Source: CBDDHT01 sp965227905 (GTDB lineage Bacteria; Pseudomonadota; Alphaproteobacteria; Rhizobiales; Methyloligellaceae). Taken from it: a DNA stretch of 64,000 nucleotides. The position numbers were made by a program, and so were the translations under genes. The DNA lies in assembly GCA_965227905.1 (NCBI GenBank), contig OZ245780.1:2790001-2854000 (forward strand), in the 5' to 3' direction. This document shows positions 38,212 to 46,729 of this stretch, piece by piece. The stretch's first letter is position 1. Each line of letters opens with the position of its first letter. The notes under the pieces are model-generated. The model was not told the origin of the DNA, did not search any database, and was given only the letters and a program-made list of their open reading frames with translations.

Positions 38212-39584
38212 TGACTGACCCTGGCAGTATTTGCCTGCTGTGTGAGCCGGCGTGCGAGTTCATCGTCGATTGTTGGGCGAAGCATCATACCCGGGATGGC
38301 CGGACTGAGATCGCTGACCACGATCCTTTCGCCTGGCGCAACGCCTTTGCCGATGACGACGAAATCGCCTTGTGGAAGCCGGGTTTCCACAGATCGGATC
38401 TCCAACCTTCCGTTTTTGTCGACAAGGTGGAGTTTGCCATCGTGAAGTGCAGAACGCGGCACCACGATCTGATTGACAAGCGGTTTGGTGCGGAGTTCGA
38501 CTTCGACGAACATGCCTTTGACCAGAGGCGGGCGCCGACCTGGAATTGCTTTCGCATATGGCTTGTCGACGACCACGATTGCGCCGATCGTGCGTGTCTT
38601 GGGATCGATCGTATCGCTGATGCGCACAACTTTACCCTCCCACTCGATCCATCGCTCGTCCAGGCGCAGGCGAACAATGGCATGCAAGCCATATCGCTCA
38701 GAAAAATCCCTGACAGTCGAACGTCCAACCCCGGTTTGTCCCGCTACACCCGTTGTCATGACCTCGGCGAGATTGCGGAAATGCGATACCGGAATTTGCG
38801 CATCGATCTGCGCGGCCTCGATACCGTCGAATGAGCCAAGATCGGTTCCGATACCGACATATTGCGTGACCTCGACATCGGCCTTGGCAACACGGCCATC
38901 GAATGGCGTTTTGATACGTGTCCGCTCCAAGTTGACCTTGGCAGTTTCCAACTGCGTCTCATAGACCTCGATCTGCTCGTCCTGGGCTGCACGCTGAGCC
39001 GGAATCAATTTGAGTGTGTTCTCCAAGTTCAGAACTTTCGTGCGCTGCGTGAGCGTATCGCGCTGTTCCTGGTCGACTGTTGCCTGTGCGACGGTCCCCT
39101 GTTTTTGGAGCCGCAGCATGCGCGCCAATTCTTGCTCCGTGATCTTGAGTAGCTGTTTTTCGATATTGAGAGACGCCTGCGTGTTGGTCTCGTTCACGTT
39201 CAATTCGTCGAGCTTGGCCTTGGCGGAACGGATATTTGCTTCAGCCTGCCGGATCGCAATCTGGTAGTCGGTCGGTGCAATGCGGACGATTTCGGTGCCG
39301 GCACGCAAAATCGCACCTTTTTTGAAGTCCGGATGGACCATTACGACGCGGCCACTGACTTGTGGAACCGCCTGCCAGATGCGCACAGGTTCGACGGAGC
39401 CATAGCCGACCACGCGCGGTATAACTTTGATCGGATTGGCTGCAATCACACGCACATGGCGGACCCGTTCTTCAGGGGCAGCCTGTACGGGAGGTTTCTT
39501 GTTCGTGATCTGATAGGCAAGGAAGGCCGCGCCCAGGGCAATGGGTGGAACGATCAGGAGTTTTCGCCAGATCGGCATTGTCAT
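38208..39584 (-). CDS. RND efflux pump periplasmic adaptor (membrane fusion protein)
   Basis: A 458-residue HlyD-type adaptor. An N-terminal membrane anchor (LLIVPPIALGAAFLAYQIT) is followed by a lipoyl half-domain, a coiled-coil hairpin (residues about 110-215) and a beta-barrel region. The start at 39584 is favoured over a longer frame to 39620 because GGAGG lies seven bases upstream. The last four bases overlap the permease start (ATGA), so they are cotranscribed; order adaptor then permease is the usual one. Confidence 0.92.
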   Translation of the reverse strand: MTMPIWRKLLIVPPIALGAAFLAYQITNKKPPVQAAPEERVRHVRVIAANPIKVIPRVVGYGSVEPVRIWQAVPQVSGRVVMVHPDFKKGAILRAGTEIVRIAPTDYQIAIRQAEANIRSAKAKLDELNVNETNTQASLNIEKQLLKITEQELARMLRLQKQGTVAQATVDQEQRDTLTQRTKVLNLENTLKLIPAQRAAQDEQIEVYETQLETAKVNLERTRIKTPFDGRVAKADVEVTQYVGIGTDLGSFDGIEAAQIDAQIPVSHFRNLAEVMTTGVAGQTGVGRSTVRDFSERYGLHAIVRLRLDERWIEWEGKVVRISDTIDPKTRTIGAIVVVDKPYAKAIPGRRPPLVKGMFVEVELRTKPLVNQIVVPRSALHDGKLHLVDKNGRLEIRSVETRLPQGDFVVIGKGVAPGERIVVSDLSPAIPGMMLRPTIDDELARRLTQQANTARVSQ

Positions 39585-39885
39585 GCGTGTGCCTCCGGAT
39601 CCCTTGTACCGCTCAATCATGCGGTAGAGCTGTGCGCTCCGCTTTGCCTATTGGCAACCCCTATTCCGCCCCAAATTCGGAGCTGCGATCAATATCCTGA
39701 GCACTTTCCGGAGCAAGATGTCCGAAATATGCTCAGAGTAGACGGGAGGCAATTGTTGGGTCGGTGATCCTGGCTACAGGCCGAAATCTGCGATCTCGGG
39801 ATCCCAGCAGTACGCGCAACAGACCTGCTGATCCTGGACCGAATAAAGACACTACGCTACGCGACGAACGCAACTGCGACATACT
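39585..39885. other. Intergenic region between flgH and the efflux operon
   Basis: A 301-bp gap downstream of flgH and upstream of the efflux adaptor, both on the minus strand. It must hold the end of the flagellar operon and the efflux promoter. The only structure I see is an imperfect hairpin at 39697-39736 with CTGAGCA and TGCTCAG arms and matching TTCCGGA/TCCGAAA inside. No gene, T-run or clear operator is visible. Confidence 0.4.
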
Positions 39886-40629
39886 CTAGAAGGGCAGGAT
39901 AATGTCGAGGATTTCGTGCCCATAACGCGGACGCTGTACATCTGAGATCTGACCTTTGCCGCCATAAGAGACACGGGCCTCGGCGATTTTCGAGATCGGG
40001 ATCGTGTTCTCGGCTGTGATGTCTTCCGGACGGATGACACCGGCAACGACCAGCTCGCGCAGTTCGTTGTTGATACGGATTTCCTGTCGGCCTTCGATGA
40101 CGAGATTGCCATTTGGGAGAACTTGGGTAACGACGGCTGCCATCTTGGTCTCAATAGTTTCTTCTCGTTCAATGGAACCGGTTCCGTTGGTCTTTCCATT
40201 GCTGGCAAGATTGACGAGATTGGCGAGATTGGCGCCATTCGGGAGCAGCTTTTCAAACAGCTTGTCCAGGCCTGCGAGACTGGTGCTGGTCGAAGTCTCG
40301 TCATTGTCGCGGCTGCGTTCGGACGTATTCTCAAGTTCCGCCTTGTCGGTGATCTCGACATTGACGGTGAGAATGTCGCCGACGCGTGCGGCTCGCTGAT
40401 CCTTGAAAAAGGCCCGCGCACCGTTGCGCCAAAGCGAATTGGGATTGAAGCTGGCTGGTTCCGCTGCTGGCATCGGCATGCTGACAGGACGATAGCCGGG
40501 CTTCGTGACCGGGTTCTTGATTTCGGAAAGGACAGGCCCGTTTCCGACGTCTTTAAGGCGCTCCATGTAAGCGCATCCGCTGAGCGCGACCGTGGCCAGC
40601 ACGAGAATGAGACAACGCATTAAGGGCAT
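39886..40629 (-). CDS. flgH: Flagellar L-ring protein precursor
   Basis: A 247-residue FlgH, the outer-membrane L-ring subunit. It starts with a lipoprotein signal, LVLATVALSGCAYMERLK, cleaved before Cys19. Typical blocks are SLWRNGARAFFKDQRAARVGDILTVNVEI and the C-terminal VSYGGKGQISDVQRPRYGHEILDIILPF. GAAGG precedes the ATG. It is the fourth gene of the flgF-flgG-flgA-flgH unit, following flgA by 19 bp. Confidence 0.96.
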   Translation of the reverse strand: MPLMRCLILVLATVALSGCAYMERLKDVGNGPVLSEIKNPVTKPGYRPVSMPMPAAEPASFNPNSLWRNGARAFFKDQRAARVGDILTVNVEITDKAELENTSERSRDNDETSTSTSLAGLDKLFEKLLPNGANLANLVNLASNGKTNGTGSIEREETIETKMAAVVTQVLPNGNLVIEGRQEIRINNELRELVVAGVIRPEDITAENTIPISKIAEARVSYGGKGQISDVQRPRYGHEILDIILPF

Positions 40630-40648
40630 TTTTTAGCCTTCTTTAGAG

Positions 40649-41698
40649 TTAGCGGACAGCATTTCGCGTCGCGGCGGTCGCCCGACGTCTGCTGGGGGCA
40701 CGCCCCGTTACGACACGGCCACCGGTACCGGTGACCAGGACTTTGTCCGGGCTCTGAACGACAGCCTGGATCGTTTGATTGGAACGTGTGTTGCGGACCG
40801 AGATGGCAGCGCCTTTCGCCGCATCTTCAAGGGCGCGTCCCTGCGCCTGAAGCATCAGTCCGCGTACCTCATAGACAATCGTGACCAGGGCATTGCGCTT
40901 GATCATGGTGGGTTGCTCCAGGTCCGTTTTTCGGACCTGGCGGCCAGCTGCAAGGCGGCGCCTGGCTGCCATGCCAATAATGTCGGTCATGCGCGTAACA
41001 CGTCCTGGCGAGATACGCGCCTTCTGGATGCGTGTTGTCTGGACATCTTCTGCAGAAATGGTTTCGCCCCGGTTGATAATGCGGGCAGGGACGATGGCCT
41101 CAATCGTCTCCACGACCCGGCCGTGGATACGATAAGGCTTTTGACTGCCATCACTCTCTTCGAAGTCCAGCAATGCGGTAAAGCTGCTGGAATGAGCCGA
41201 GTAATCGATGGATTTCACGGCAAGTGCGCCTGTAACCCGAGCGTCCACCCGGCGTTGTTTCGGATTACCGGTCAGGGATACGTCGATCGCGGATTCGCCC
41301 GGGGCACCCATGACGCTGACGAGTGCCTGTCGGACCGCACGCATCATGTCGTCTACCTCGATGATACGAGCAGGCCGTTTGACAACGATCTGACGGATCT
41401 CGCCACGGTTGGCCCACTGGAGGCCATGTCGCGCCGCTGCCTGCTGGACGCGCCGTGCGGCAACGAAGCCTTCCGTTCCAAGGTCGGGCGAACGGAAAAC
41501 GGCGATCCCCTGGGCGGAGCCAGGGTTCTCGAACAAGTCTCCTAATGTGACGACATCTTCGTAAACCTGAACCTGTTCTTTCAGGATCAAGGGCTCCGAC
41601 AAGGCATTGGCATTGCCGACACAGAAGGGGCCCCAGAGCAGGACGCAACACAGAACCTGCTTTGGGACGATCCGACGGATAAACTGAAGATTGATCAT
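40649..41698 (-). CDS. flgA: Flagellar P-ring assembly chaperone
   Basis: A 349-residue FlgA, the periplasmic chaperone for P-ring assembly. The N-terminal segment (VLCCVLLWGPFCVGNANA) is a signal peptide. The second half is SAF-like: IVPARIINRGETISAEDVQTTRI and the C-terminal block IKRNALVTIVYEVRGLMLQAQGRALEDAAKGAAISVRN are family hallmarks. The N-terminal half, with TLGDLFENPGSAQGI, is longer than in enteric FlgA and usual for alphaproteobacteria. It lies six bases after flgG and shares its operon. Confidence 0.93.
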   Translation of the reverse strand: MINLQFIRRIVPKQVLCCVLLWGPFCVGNANALSEPLILKEQVQVYEDVVTLGDLFENPGSAQGIAVFRSPDLGTEGFVAARRVQQAAARHGLQWANRGEIRQIVVKRPARIIEVDDMMRAVRQALVSVMGAPGESAIDVSLTGNPKQRRVDARVTGALAVKSIDYSAHSSSFTALLDFEESDGSQKPYRIHGRVVETIEAIVPARIINRGETISAEDVQTTRIQKARISPGRVTRMTDIIGMAARRRLAAGRQVRKTDLEQPTMIKRNALVTIVYEVRGLMLQAQGRALEDAAKGAAISVRNTRSNQTIQAVVQSPDKVLVTGTGGRVVTGRAPSRRRATAATRNAVR

Positions 41699-41704
41699 TA
41701 TCGC

Positions 41705-42493
41705 CTACCGAATGATGTTGGTGGTCGAGGACATCATTTCATCTGATGCCGTAATGACCTTGGCGTTCATCTCGTAGGCACGTTGTGCCGAGATCAGGTC
41801 GGTAAGCTCGGTGACCGAATTTACATTGGCCGATTCGAGAAATCGCTGTGCCAAGCTCCCGAAGCCATTCTCATTCGGCGTGCCAGTTGTGGCGCTTCCG
41901 CTTGATGGCGTCTCGAGATAGAGATTGTCCCCGATCGCTTCGAGCCCTGCCTTGTTGACGAAGTTGGCGAGTTGCAGTTGGCCCACATTCTGGGGCGTCG
42001 TACTGGTTCCGGCCACGACTTCAACAGTGCCGGACTGATTGATCGTGACGCTACGCGCATCGGCGGGGATCGTCACCCCGGGGCTGAGCGCGAACCCATC
42101 GACTGTCACCAGATTGCCTTCCGAATCGATTTCGAAAGCACCGTCGCGGGTGTAGGCGGTCTGGCCGGATGGCAGATCGACAACAAAGAATCCTTCGCCG
42201 CGAATGGCGACATCCAGATCCTTGTCCGTCTGGGTTAGGCTACCCTGCGTCATGACCCGCGATGTCGCACCAGTCTTCACGCCAAAGCCGATCTGAATCC
42301 CGGCCGGGACCTGTGTTCCCTGATCCGATGTCGATGAGCCGACGCGCCGCAAATTCTGGTAGATCAAATCCTGGAACTCGGCGCGGGACTTCTTAAAGCC
42401 AGTTGTCCGCATATTGGCCAGGTTGTTGGAGATGACCTCAACATTCAGCTGCTGAGCCATCATGCCTGTGGCGGCGATCTGCAGGGACTTCAT
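41705..42493 (-). CDS. flgG: Flagellar distal rod protein
   Basis: A 262-residue FlgG, distal rod subunit. The rod-family start MKSLQIAATGMMAQQLNVEVISNNLANMRTTGFKKSRAEFQDLIYQ is complete, the central domain has VAIRGEGFFVVDLPSGQTAYTRDGAF, and the C-terminus SVTELTDLISAQRAYEMNAKVITASDEMM is the second coiled-coil half. AAGGA lies eight bases before the ATG. It follows flgF by 54 bp in the same operon. Confidence 0.97.
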   Translation of the reverse strand: MKSLQIAATGMMAQQLNVEVISNNLANMRTTGFKKSRAEFQDLIYQNLRRVGSSTSDQGTQVPAGIQIGFGVKTGATSRVMTQGSLTQTDKDLDVAIRGEGFFVVDLPSGQTAYTRDGAFEIDSEGNLVTVDGFALSPGVTIPADARSVTINQSGTVEVVAGTSTTPQNVGQLQLANFVNKAGLEAIGDNLYLETPSSGSATTGTPNENGFGSLAQRFLESANVNSVTELTDLISAQRAYEMNAKVITASDEMMSSTTNIIR

Positions 42494-42547
42494 GTCACTT
42501 CGTCCTTTTCAATCTCAAGAATGCATCGAGATGCGCAAGAAGCGGCG

Positions 42548-43291
42548 CTAGCCTTGCGGCGGACTGCCAAGCTTCTCGATGGCATCGCGGCGCAAGTCGC
42601 CTTGCTGCTGCATCAGTTTTGCGGCTGACGTATAGGCGCGGACAGTCTCGATCATCCGTGTCAGTTCAATCACCGGATTGACGTTGGACTTCTCAACCAT
42701 GCCTTGGATGACATTGGGGTTCTGCACGTTTTCAGGTGTTTCTTCGGACTGGAACAGCGTTGCGCCTTGCTTGCGCAGACCGGCTAGATTCTCGAATTCG
42801 ACGACGCGCAGGCGGTCCTTCTGGCCCTCGCTTGTTGAAATCGTGCCATCTCTTGCAATCGCGATGTTCGCCTCTTCAGAGGTAAACGTGATCGGCCCGC
42901 CTTCGCCAAGAACTGCGTGTCCTTCCAGCGTGACGAGCTTGCCTTCATTGTCGAGCTTGAGCTGACCGTTGCGCGTGTAGCGCTCGCCATTGGGGGTCTC
43001 GACGACCAGGAAGCCGTTACCGGAAACGGCCACGTCGAGTTCGTTGCCGGAAGGCTCGAAATTGCCTTCGCCGAAATCATTGTATGTGAAGACGTCATGG
43101 ACGAAGGAGATCTGTCCGTCGCGGCGGCCGAGATCGTTCATGCGTGCTTCAGGCGCGAGAAACTCCTCGAAGACAATGCCGTCGCTCTTGTATCCGGCAG
43201 TCCCGACATTCGCCATGTTGTTGGCGATGACATTCATGCGTTGTCGCAAGGCCATCTGACGCGATAGCGATACGATCTGTGCATTTTCCAT
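42548..43291 (-). CDS. flgF: Flagellar proximal rod protein
   Basis: A 247-residue FlgF. The start at 43291 gives MENAQIVSLSRQMALRQRMNVIANNMANVGTAGYK, the standard rod N-terminus; an in-frame ATG 105 bases further upstream would add a low-complexity tail unlike the family. The central part (LDVAVSGNGFLVVETPNGERYTRNGQLKLDNEG) and the C-terminal helix (VNPVIELTRMIETVRAYTSAAKLMQQQ) are complete. It is the first gene of the flgFGAH unit and is preceded by a sigma-54 promoter at 43380-43396. Confidence 0.96.
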   Translation of the reverse strand: MENAQIVSLSRQMALRQRMNVIANNMANVGTAGYKSDGIVFEEFLAPEARMNDLGRRDGQISFVHDVFTYNDFGEGNFEPSGNELDVAVSGNGFLVVETPNGERYTRNGQLKLDNEGKLVTLEGHAVLGEGGPITFTSEEANIAIARDGTISTSEGQKDRLRVVEFENLAGLRKQGATLFQSEETPENVQNPNVIQGMVEKSNVNPVIELTRMIETVRAYTSAAKLMQQQGDLRRDAIEKLGSPPQG

Positions 43292-43379
43292 GATCCAACC
43301 CGTGTCATTCCAGAGCGTCCGGTCGCGACGCAACACGAGGTAGGAAACGAATGCCCTCTGCGACCTGCCCAAAAAACAC

Positions 43380-43396
43380 TGCAGTTGGCGTGCCAA
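43380..43396 (-). promoter_or_regulatory. Sigma-54 promoter of flgFGAH
   Basis: On the minus strand this reads TTGGCACGCCAACTGCA, matching the sigma-54 consensus TTGGCACG-N4-TTGCA at all defined bases but one (C for T before the TGC), with the required 10-bp spacing between GG and GC. Transcription should begin about 12 bases past the GC, near 43369, leaving a leader of roughly 78 bases to the flgF ATG. Sigma-54 control of middle and late flagellar genes is known in Caulobacter and other alphaproteobacteria. Confidence 0.8.
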
Positions 43397-43598
43397 AATT
43401 AAAATTTAGCAATTTCAATGCGTTAGCGATTTTCGTGCCGGTTAGCTTCGTCGTACCCGGCAAAAATGACCCGGCAGAACTTGCCGGAAACCGGGTTTGG
43501 CAACCTTTCGTTAACCTTGGTCCCGATAAATGAATGTCACCGTATTGCGCGATGCCAAACCGACGGATTGCTGACGAATGCCCGCGAGGTCTCTTTAA
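43397..43598 (+). promoter_or_regulatory. Leader region of fliL operon
   Basis: Upstream of fliL lies 200 bp, AT-rich at the left (43395-43425) and GC-richer to the right. It contains CCGGCAGAACTTGCCGG (43471-43487), a perfect dyad with inner GGCA/TGCC. I found no GG-N10-GC sigma-54 match reading toward fliL, so its control differs from that of the divergent flgF unit. A GAGG lies nine bases before the fliL ATG. Confidence 0.4.
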
Positions 43599-44114
43599 AT
43601 GAGCGACGAGCCCGAAGAAACGGAAAACGATGCTGAAGTGGGCGAGGGTGAGGGCGAAGACGAAGGCGACGGCCAGAAAAAGGGCCTCGACAAGAAAAAG
43701 CTCCTGATCATTGCCGTTCCTGCACTTCTTGCACTTGGTGGCGGGGGGTATTTTGCCGCTGATATGCTGGGTCTGATGGGACCCGCGCCAGAGGCGGAGG
43801 CGCAAGCGGTTCCTGCCATCTATTACGATCTACCAGAAATGGTCGTGAACCTCAGTGCAACTGAGGGCCGTGGGCAATATCTCAAGCTTAAGGTCTCGCT
43901 CGAAGCCGATACGAAGGCAGTCGACGCTCTGAAACCCGTCATGCCACGAGTGCTCGATCTGTTTCAGCTGTATCTGAGGGAGCTTCGGAGTGGCGACCTC
44001 GACGGGTCTGCGGGAATTTTCAGGCTCAAGGAAGAACTCACACGCCGAATCAACCTGGAACTCCATCCAAATAAGATTGATCGCGTGCTGTTCAAAGAAA
44101 TCATAATTCAATAG
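43599..44114 (+). CDS. fliL: Flagellar basal body-associated protein
   Basis: A 171-residue FliL, the stator-associated inner-membrane protein. A highly acidic N-terminus (EPEETENDAEVGEGEGEDEG) precedes one transmembrane segment (LLIIAVPALLALGGGGYFAADML), then the periplasmic FliL domain with YYDLPEMVVNLSATEGRGQYLKLKVSLEA and the end KEELTRRINLELHPNKIDRVLFKEIIIQ. The acid-rich cytosolic arm is long but normal in alphaproteobacteria. fliM starts 15 bases after its stop. Confidence 0.93.
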   Translation: MSDEPEETENDAEVGEGEGEDEGDGQKKGLDKKKLLIIAVPALLALGGGGYFAADMLGLMGPAPEAEAQAVPAIYYDLPEMVVNLSATEGRGQYLKLKVSLEADTKAVDALKPVMPRVLDLFQLYLRELRSGDLDGSAGIFRLKEELTRRINLELHPNKIDRVLFKEIIIQ

Positions 44115-44129
44115 GGCGGCTTTTGGACG

Positions 44130-45323
44130 ATGACGAGCGACGACGTGGAAGACGACGACGAACTTGCTGCAGAGTGGGGAGCGGCACTCGAAGAGGAAAG
44201 TGGCGACGGTGAAGATCGCGCCGAGTTCGACGAGGACGTTGCCGAACAATGGGCGGCAATGATCGATGATGGGGACGATGAGGCGGCAACCGAAGAGTCA
44301 GGCGGCGGCGAGCGCGTCCTCAATCAGGACGAGATCGATAGCCTTCTCGGCTTCGATCTGGACGAGCAGTCCCTTACGGACACCAGCGGCATTCGCGCGC
44401 TCATCAACTCGGCAATGGTCTCTTACGAGCGCTTGCCGATGCTGGAAATTCTGTTCGACCGGCTGGTGCGTCTGCTGACGACCAGTTTGCGGAATTTTAC
44501 GTCGGACAATGTCGAAGTCAGTCTCGACAATATTTCGACCATGCGCTTTGGCGACTATCTGAATTCGATTCCCCTGCCTGCCATGATTTCGGTCTTCAAG
44601 GCCGTCGAGTGGGACAACTACGGTCTTCTGGTCGTCGATTCGAACCTCATTTACTCCATCGTCGATGTCTTGCTGGGCGGACGCAGCGCTCCGGCGGTAC
44701 GCATCGAAGGGCGGCCTTATACAACCATCGAAACCAATCTTATGGGGCAGATGGTCGAGGTCATATTGGCCGATGCGGAGAGCGCATTCGAGCCACTGTC
44801 ACCGGTCAAGTTCGAGCTTGAACGTCTCGAGACGAACCCTCGTTTTGCAGCGATTTCCCGTCAGGCGAATGCGGCCATTCTCATCAAGCTTCGCATCGAC
44901 ATGGAAGATCGCGGCGGTCGCGTCGAGTTCCTTCTGCCTTATGCGACTTTGGAGCCCATTCGCGACCTGCTGCTGCAGGGTTTCATGGGTGAGAAGTTCG
45001 GTCGCGACAATATCTGGGAAAGCCATCTGGCGACGGAAATCTACTATACCGATATCGCGCTGGAAGCTGTCTTGGATGAAATGGTCCTGCCGCTCAGCCG
45101 CATCATGAATCTCGAAGTCGGCGAGACAATCGCGCTCAATTGCGGACCTGATGACCCTGTCTCGTTACGATGCGGCGGTATCCCGTTGACGACGGGAACG
45201 ATAGGGAAAATCAACCAGAACATCGCGGTCAAGGTCGCGACGGGCATCAAGGGGAGCGGCAGTTCGCGCGCCTTCACTGATGAACAGAATCAAATCGAAG
45301 GCCAGGAGGTTGAGCAGCTATGA
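44130..45323 (+). CDS. fliM: Flagellar motor switch protein
   Basis: A 397-residue FliM. It has an acidic, low-complexity N-terminal 65 residues and then the EGERVLNQDEIDSLLGF-like motif, here GERVLNQDEIDSLLGFDLD, which binds the chemotaxis effector CheY-P. The middle domain (MRFGDYLNSIPLPAMISVFK) and the C-terminal SpoA-like part (VGETIALNCGPDDPVSLRCGGIPL) follow. The insertion between residues 1 and 65 is longer than in enteric FliM. fliN does not follow; instead a DUF6468 gene overlaps its stop. Confidence 0.95.
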   Translation: MTSDDVEDDDELAAEWGAALEEESGDGEDRAEFDEDVAEQWAAMIDDGDDEAATEESGGGERVLNQDEIDSLLGFDLDEQSLTDTSGIRALINSAMVSYERLPMLEILFDRLVRLLTTSLRNFTSDNVEVSLDNISTMRFGDYLNSIPLPAMISVFKAVEWDNYGLLVVDSNLIYSIVDVLLGGRSAPAVRIEGRPYTTIETNLMGQMVEVILADAESAFEPLSPVKFELERLETNPRFAAISRQANAAILIKLRIDMEDRGGRVEFLLPYATLEPIRDLLLQGFMGEKFGRDNIWESHLATEIYYTDIALEAVLDEMVLPLSRIMNLEVGETIALNCGPDDPVSLRCGGIPLTTGTIGKINQNIAVKVATGIKGSGSSRAFTDEQNQIEGQEVEQL

Positions 45324-45838
45324 CGGGACTTCCGATTGGTATGGCCATGGAACTGCTTGTTGCCGTTCTTCTTCTTGTCACTATCGGGTACTGCGTCGTC
45401 GTTCACGGAAAGCTCAAGTGGCTTAAATCAGATCAGGCCAAGCTCATTCAGGTTATAGGCGAACTCAACGCAGCAACAGCCAAGGCCGAGCATGCCGTCG
45501 CTGCGCTTTCGACGGTATCGACAGGCGCCGAGAAGACGCTGCAAATCCAGCTCGAGCGTTCGCGTGATGTTACATCCGAGCTTTCGACCGCGATTGTCGA
45601 AGCCGAGCACTTCCTGACCAAGATCACTCAGATCGTTCAGGCCAAGGAGGCGGCAATGGTCCGCGATCAAGCTGCAATACAACAGCCTGCAACTCCGGTT
45701 GCTGCTGCGGCTCCTGCACCTGCGCCCGCACCGGTCGCCACGCCAGTCGCTCGTCCGTCGGTGCGTGCGAGTGATATCGGCCTCGGCCGTCTGAACGCCA
45801 TGCGACGCGTGAGCTCGCCCGATCGGGAGGTGGCATGA
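45320..45838 (+). CDS. DUF6468 flagellar-cluster membrane protein
   Basis: A 172-residue protein with one N-terminal membrane helix (LLVAVLLLVTIGYCVVV) followed by a ~90-residue alanine- and lysine-rich coiled coil (KLIQVIGELNAATAKAEHAVAALS) and a Pro/Ala-rich tail (APAPAPAPVATPVA). The match to DUF6468, an alphaproteobacterial family found in flagellar clusters, rests on the coiled coil and position. It overlaps fliM by four bases (ATGA) and motE by four bases, so all three are translated together. Function is unknown. Confidence 0.68.
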   Translation: MTGLPIGMAMELLVAVLLLVTIGYCVVVHGKLKWLKSDQAKLIQVIGELNAATAKAEHAVAALSTVSTGAEKTLQIQLERSRDVTSELSTAIVEAEHFLTKITQIVQAKEAAMVRDQAAIQQPATPVAAAAPAPAPAPVATPVARPSVRASDIGLGRLNAMRRVSSPDREVA

Positions 45839-46560
45839 TGGGTCGTTTCAGGCTTCTACCATTGATGGCGTTTGCGGCACTTTGCCTTTTTGCATTGAAA
45901 TCAGCCGGACTGATGTTTGCAGACAATTACGCTCTAACCGGTGTTGCACCTGCCAGCGCCCAGGACAAGAAACCCGAAACAGCGGAAAAAGACGCCAAGG
46001 CCGAAGGCAAAGAAGAAGCTGGTGAGAAGGCAGCAGATCCAAAGGCCGAGACTCCGGCAAAGTCGCCCGAAAATGACAAGGCGGCCGAAGCCAAAATGCC
46101 GGCCGAACAGAATCGATCCGAGCTTGCAGTCCTCAAGAGTCTTGGGAAGCGAAGGAAACTGTTGGACAAGCAGGAACGGGAACTTCGTCTGCGCGAGAAT
46201 CTCCTGCAGGCGGCGGAAAAACGGATCGAAGCCCGAATCGCTGAGCTCAAAGTCATTGAGAGCCGTATCGCAACCGAACTCAAATCCCAGAACAAGGAGC
46301 AGGAGGCTCAGTTTGGTCGCCTGGTCAAAGTCTACTCCGGCATGAAGGCCAAGAGCGCCGCGAAGATATTCAACAAACTCGACATGGACGTGCTGCTGAA
46401 TCTTGTGAAGCGAATGAAGCCAAGTGCGACCTCGGCAATCATGGCAGCAATGGACACAAATGCTGCACAACGCCTCACTCTCGAGATCGCAAAACGCAGT
46501 CAGGCTCAGACATCGGCCGCTGCGGCACTGCCTAAGATCAAGAGTCGCGATACGCCATAA
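45835..46560 (+). CDS. motE: MotE-like flagellar motility chaperone
   Basis: A 241-residue exported protein of the MotE/MgtE-N family, related to the chaperone that helps MotC/FliM-associated stator assembly in Sinorhizobium. An N-terminal signal (LMAFAALCLFALKSAG) is followed by a Lys/Glu/Ala-rich segment (residues 50-110), a coiled coil, and the compact C-terminal domain VKVYSGMKAKSAAKIFNKLDMDVLLNLVKRMKPSATSAIMAAMD. GGGAGG precedes its ATG. A strong hairpin after the stop (46566-46605) may end the transcript. Confidence 0.85.
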   Translation: MMGRFRLLPLMAFAALCLFALKSAGLMFADNYALTGVAPASAQDKKPETAEKDAKAEGKEEAGEKAADPKAETPAKSPENDKAAEAKMPAEQNRSELAVLKSLGKRRKLLDKQERELRLRENLLQAAEKRIEARIAELKVIESRIATELKSQNKEQEAQFGRLVKVYSGMKAKSAAKIFNKLDMDVLLNLVKRMKPSATSAIMAAMDTNAAQRLTLEIAKRSQAQTSAAAALPKIKSRDTP

Positions 46561-46565
46561 TGCAC

Positions 46566-46605
46566 CAGAGCAGTTTTCCGTCCCGAACGGCGGGAAACTG
46601 CTCTG
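46566..46605. terminator. Hairpin after motE (terminator or REP-like)
   Basis: CAGAGCAGTTTTCCG (46566-46580) pairs with CGGGAAACTGCTCTG (46591-46605) through one G-T wobble, with a ten-base loop. It begins six bases after the motE stop. No T-run follows, so it may act as a Rho-independent-like stem without U-tract or as a palindromic intergenic element. The next gene starts 125 bases further on with its own strong SD and a TTG codon. Confidence 0.6.
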
Positions 46606-46729
46606 ATCGTGCCAATTCGTGCACGCCCTTAAGCCGGTATTAACTATGGTCTCCTAGACTGATTTTCAGACGCGAAGGCTTGGCAAACAGGCCCGCAATT
46701 AGCGGAAATCAGTCGTAAGGGACGGCGGC

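Noticed and set aside
46599..46615. Minus-strand sigma-54-like TTGGCACG...GCA after motE
   Set aside because: It lacks the TT before GC, overlaps a palindrome and would transcribe antisense into motE; probably chance.
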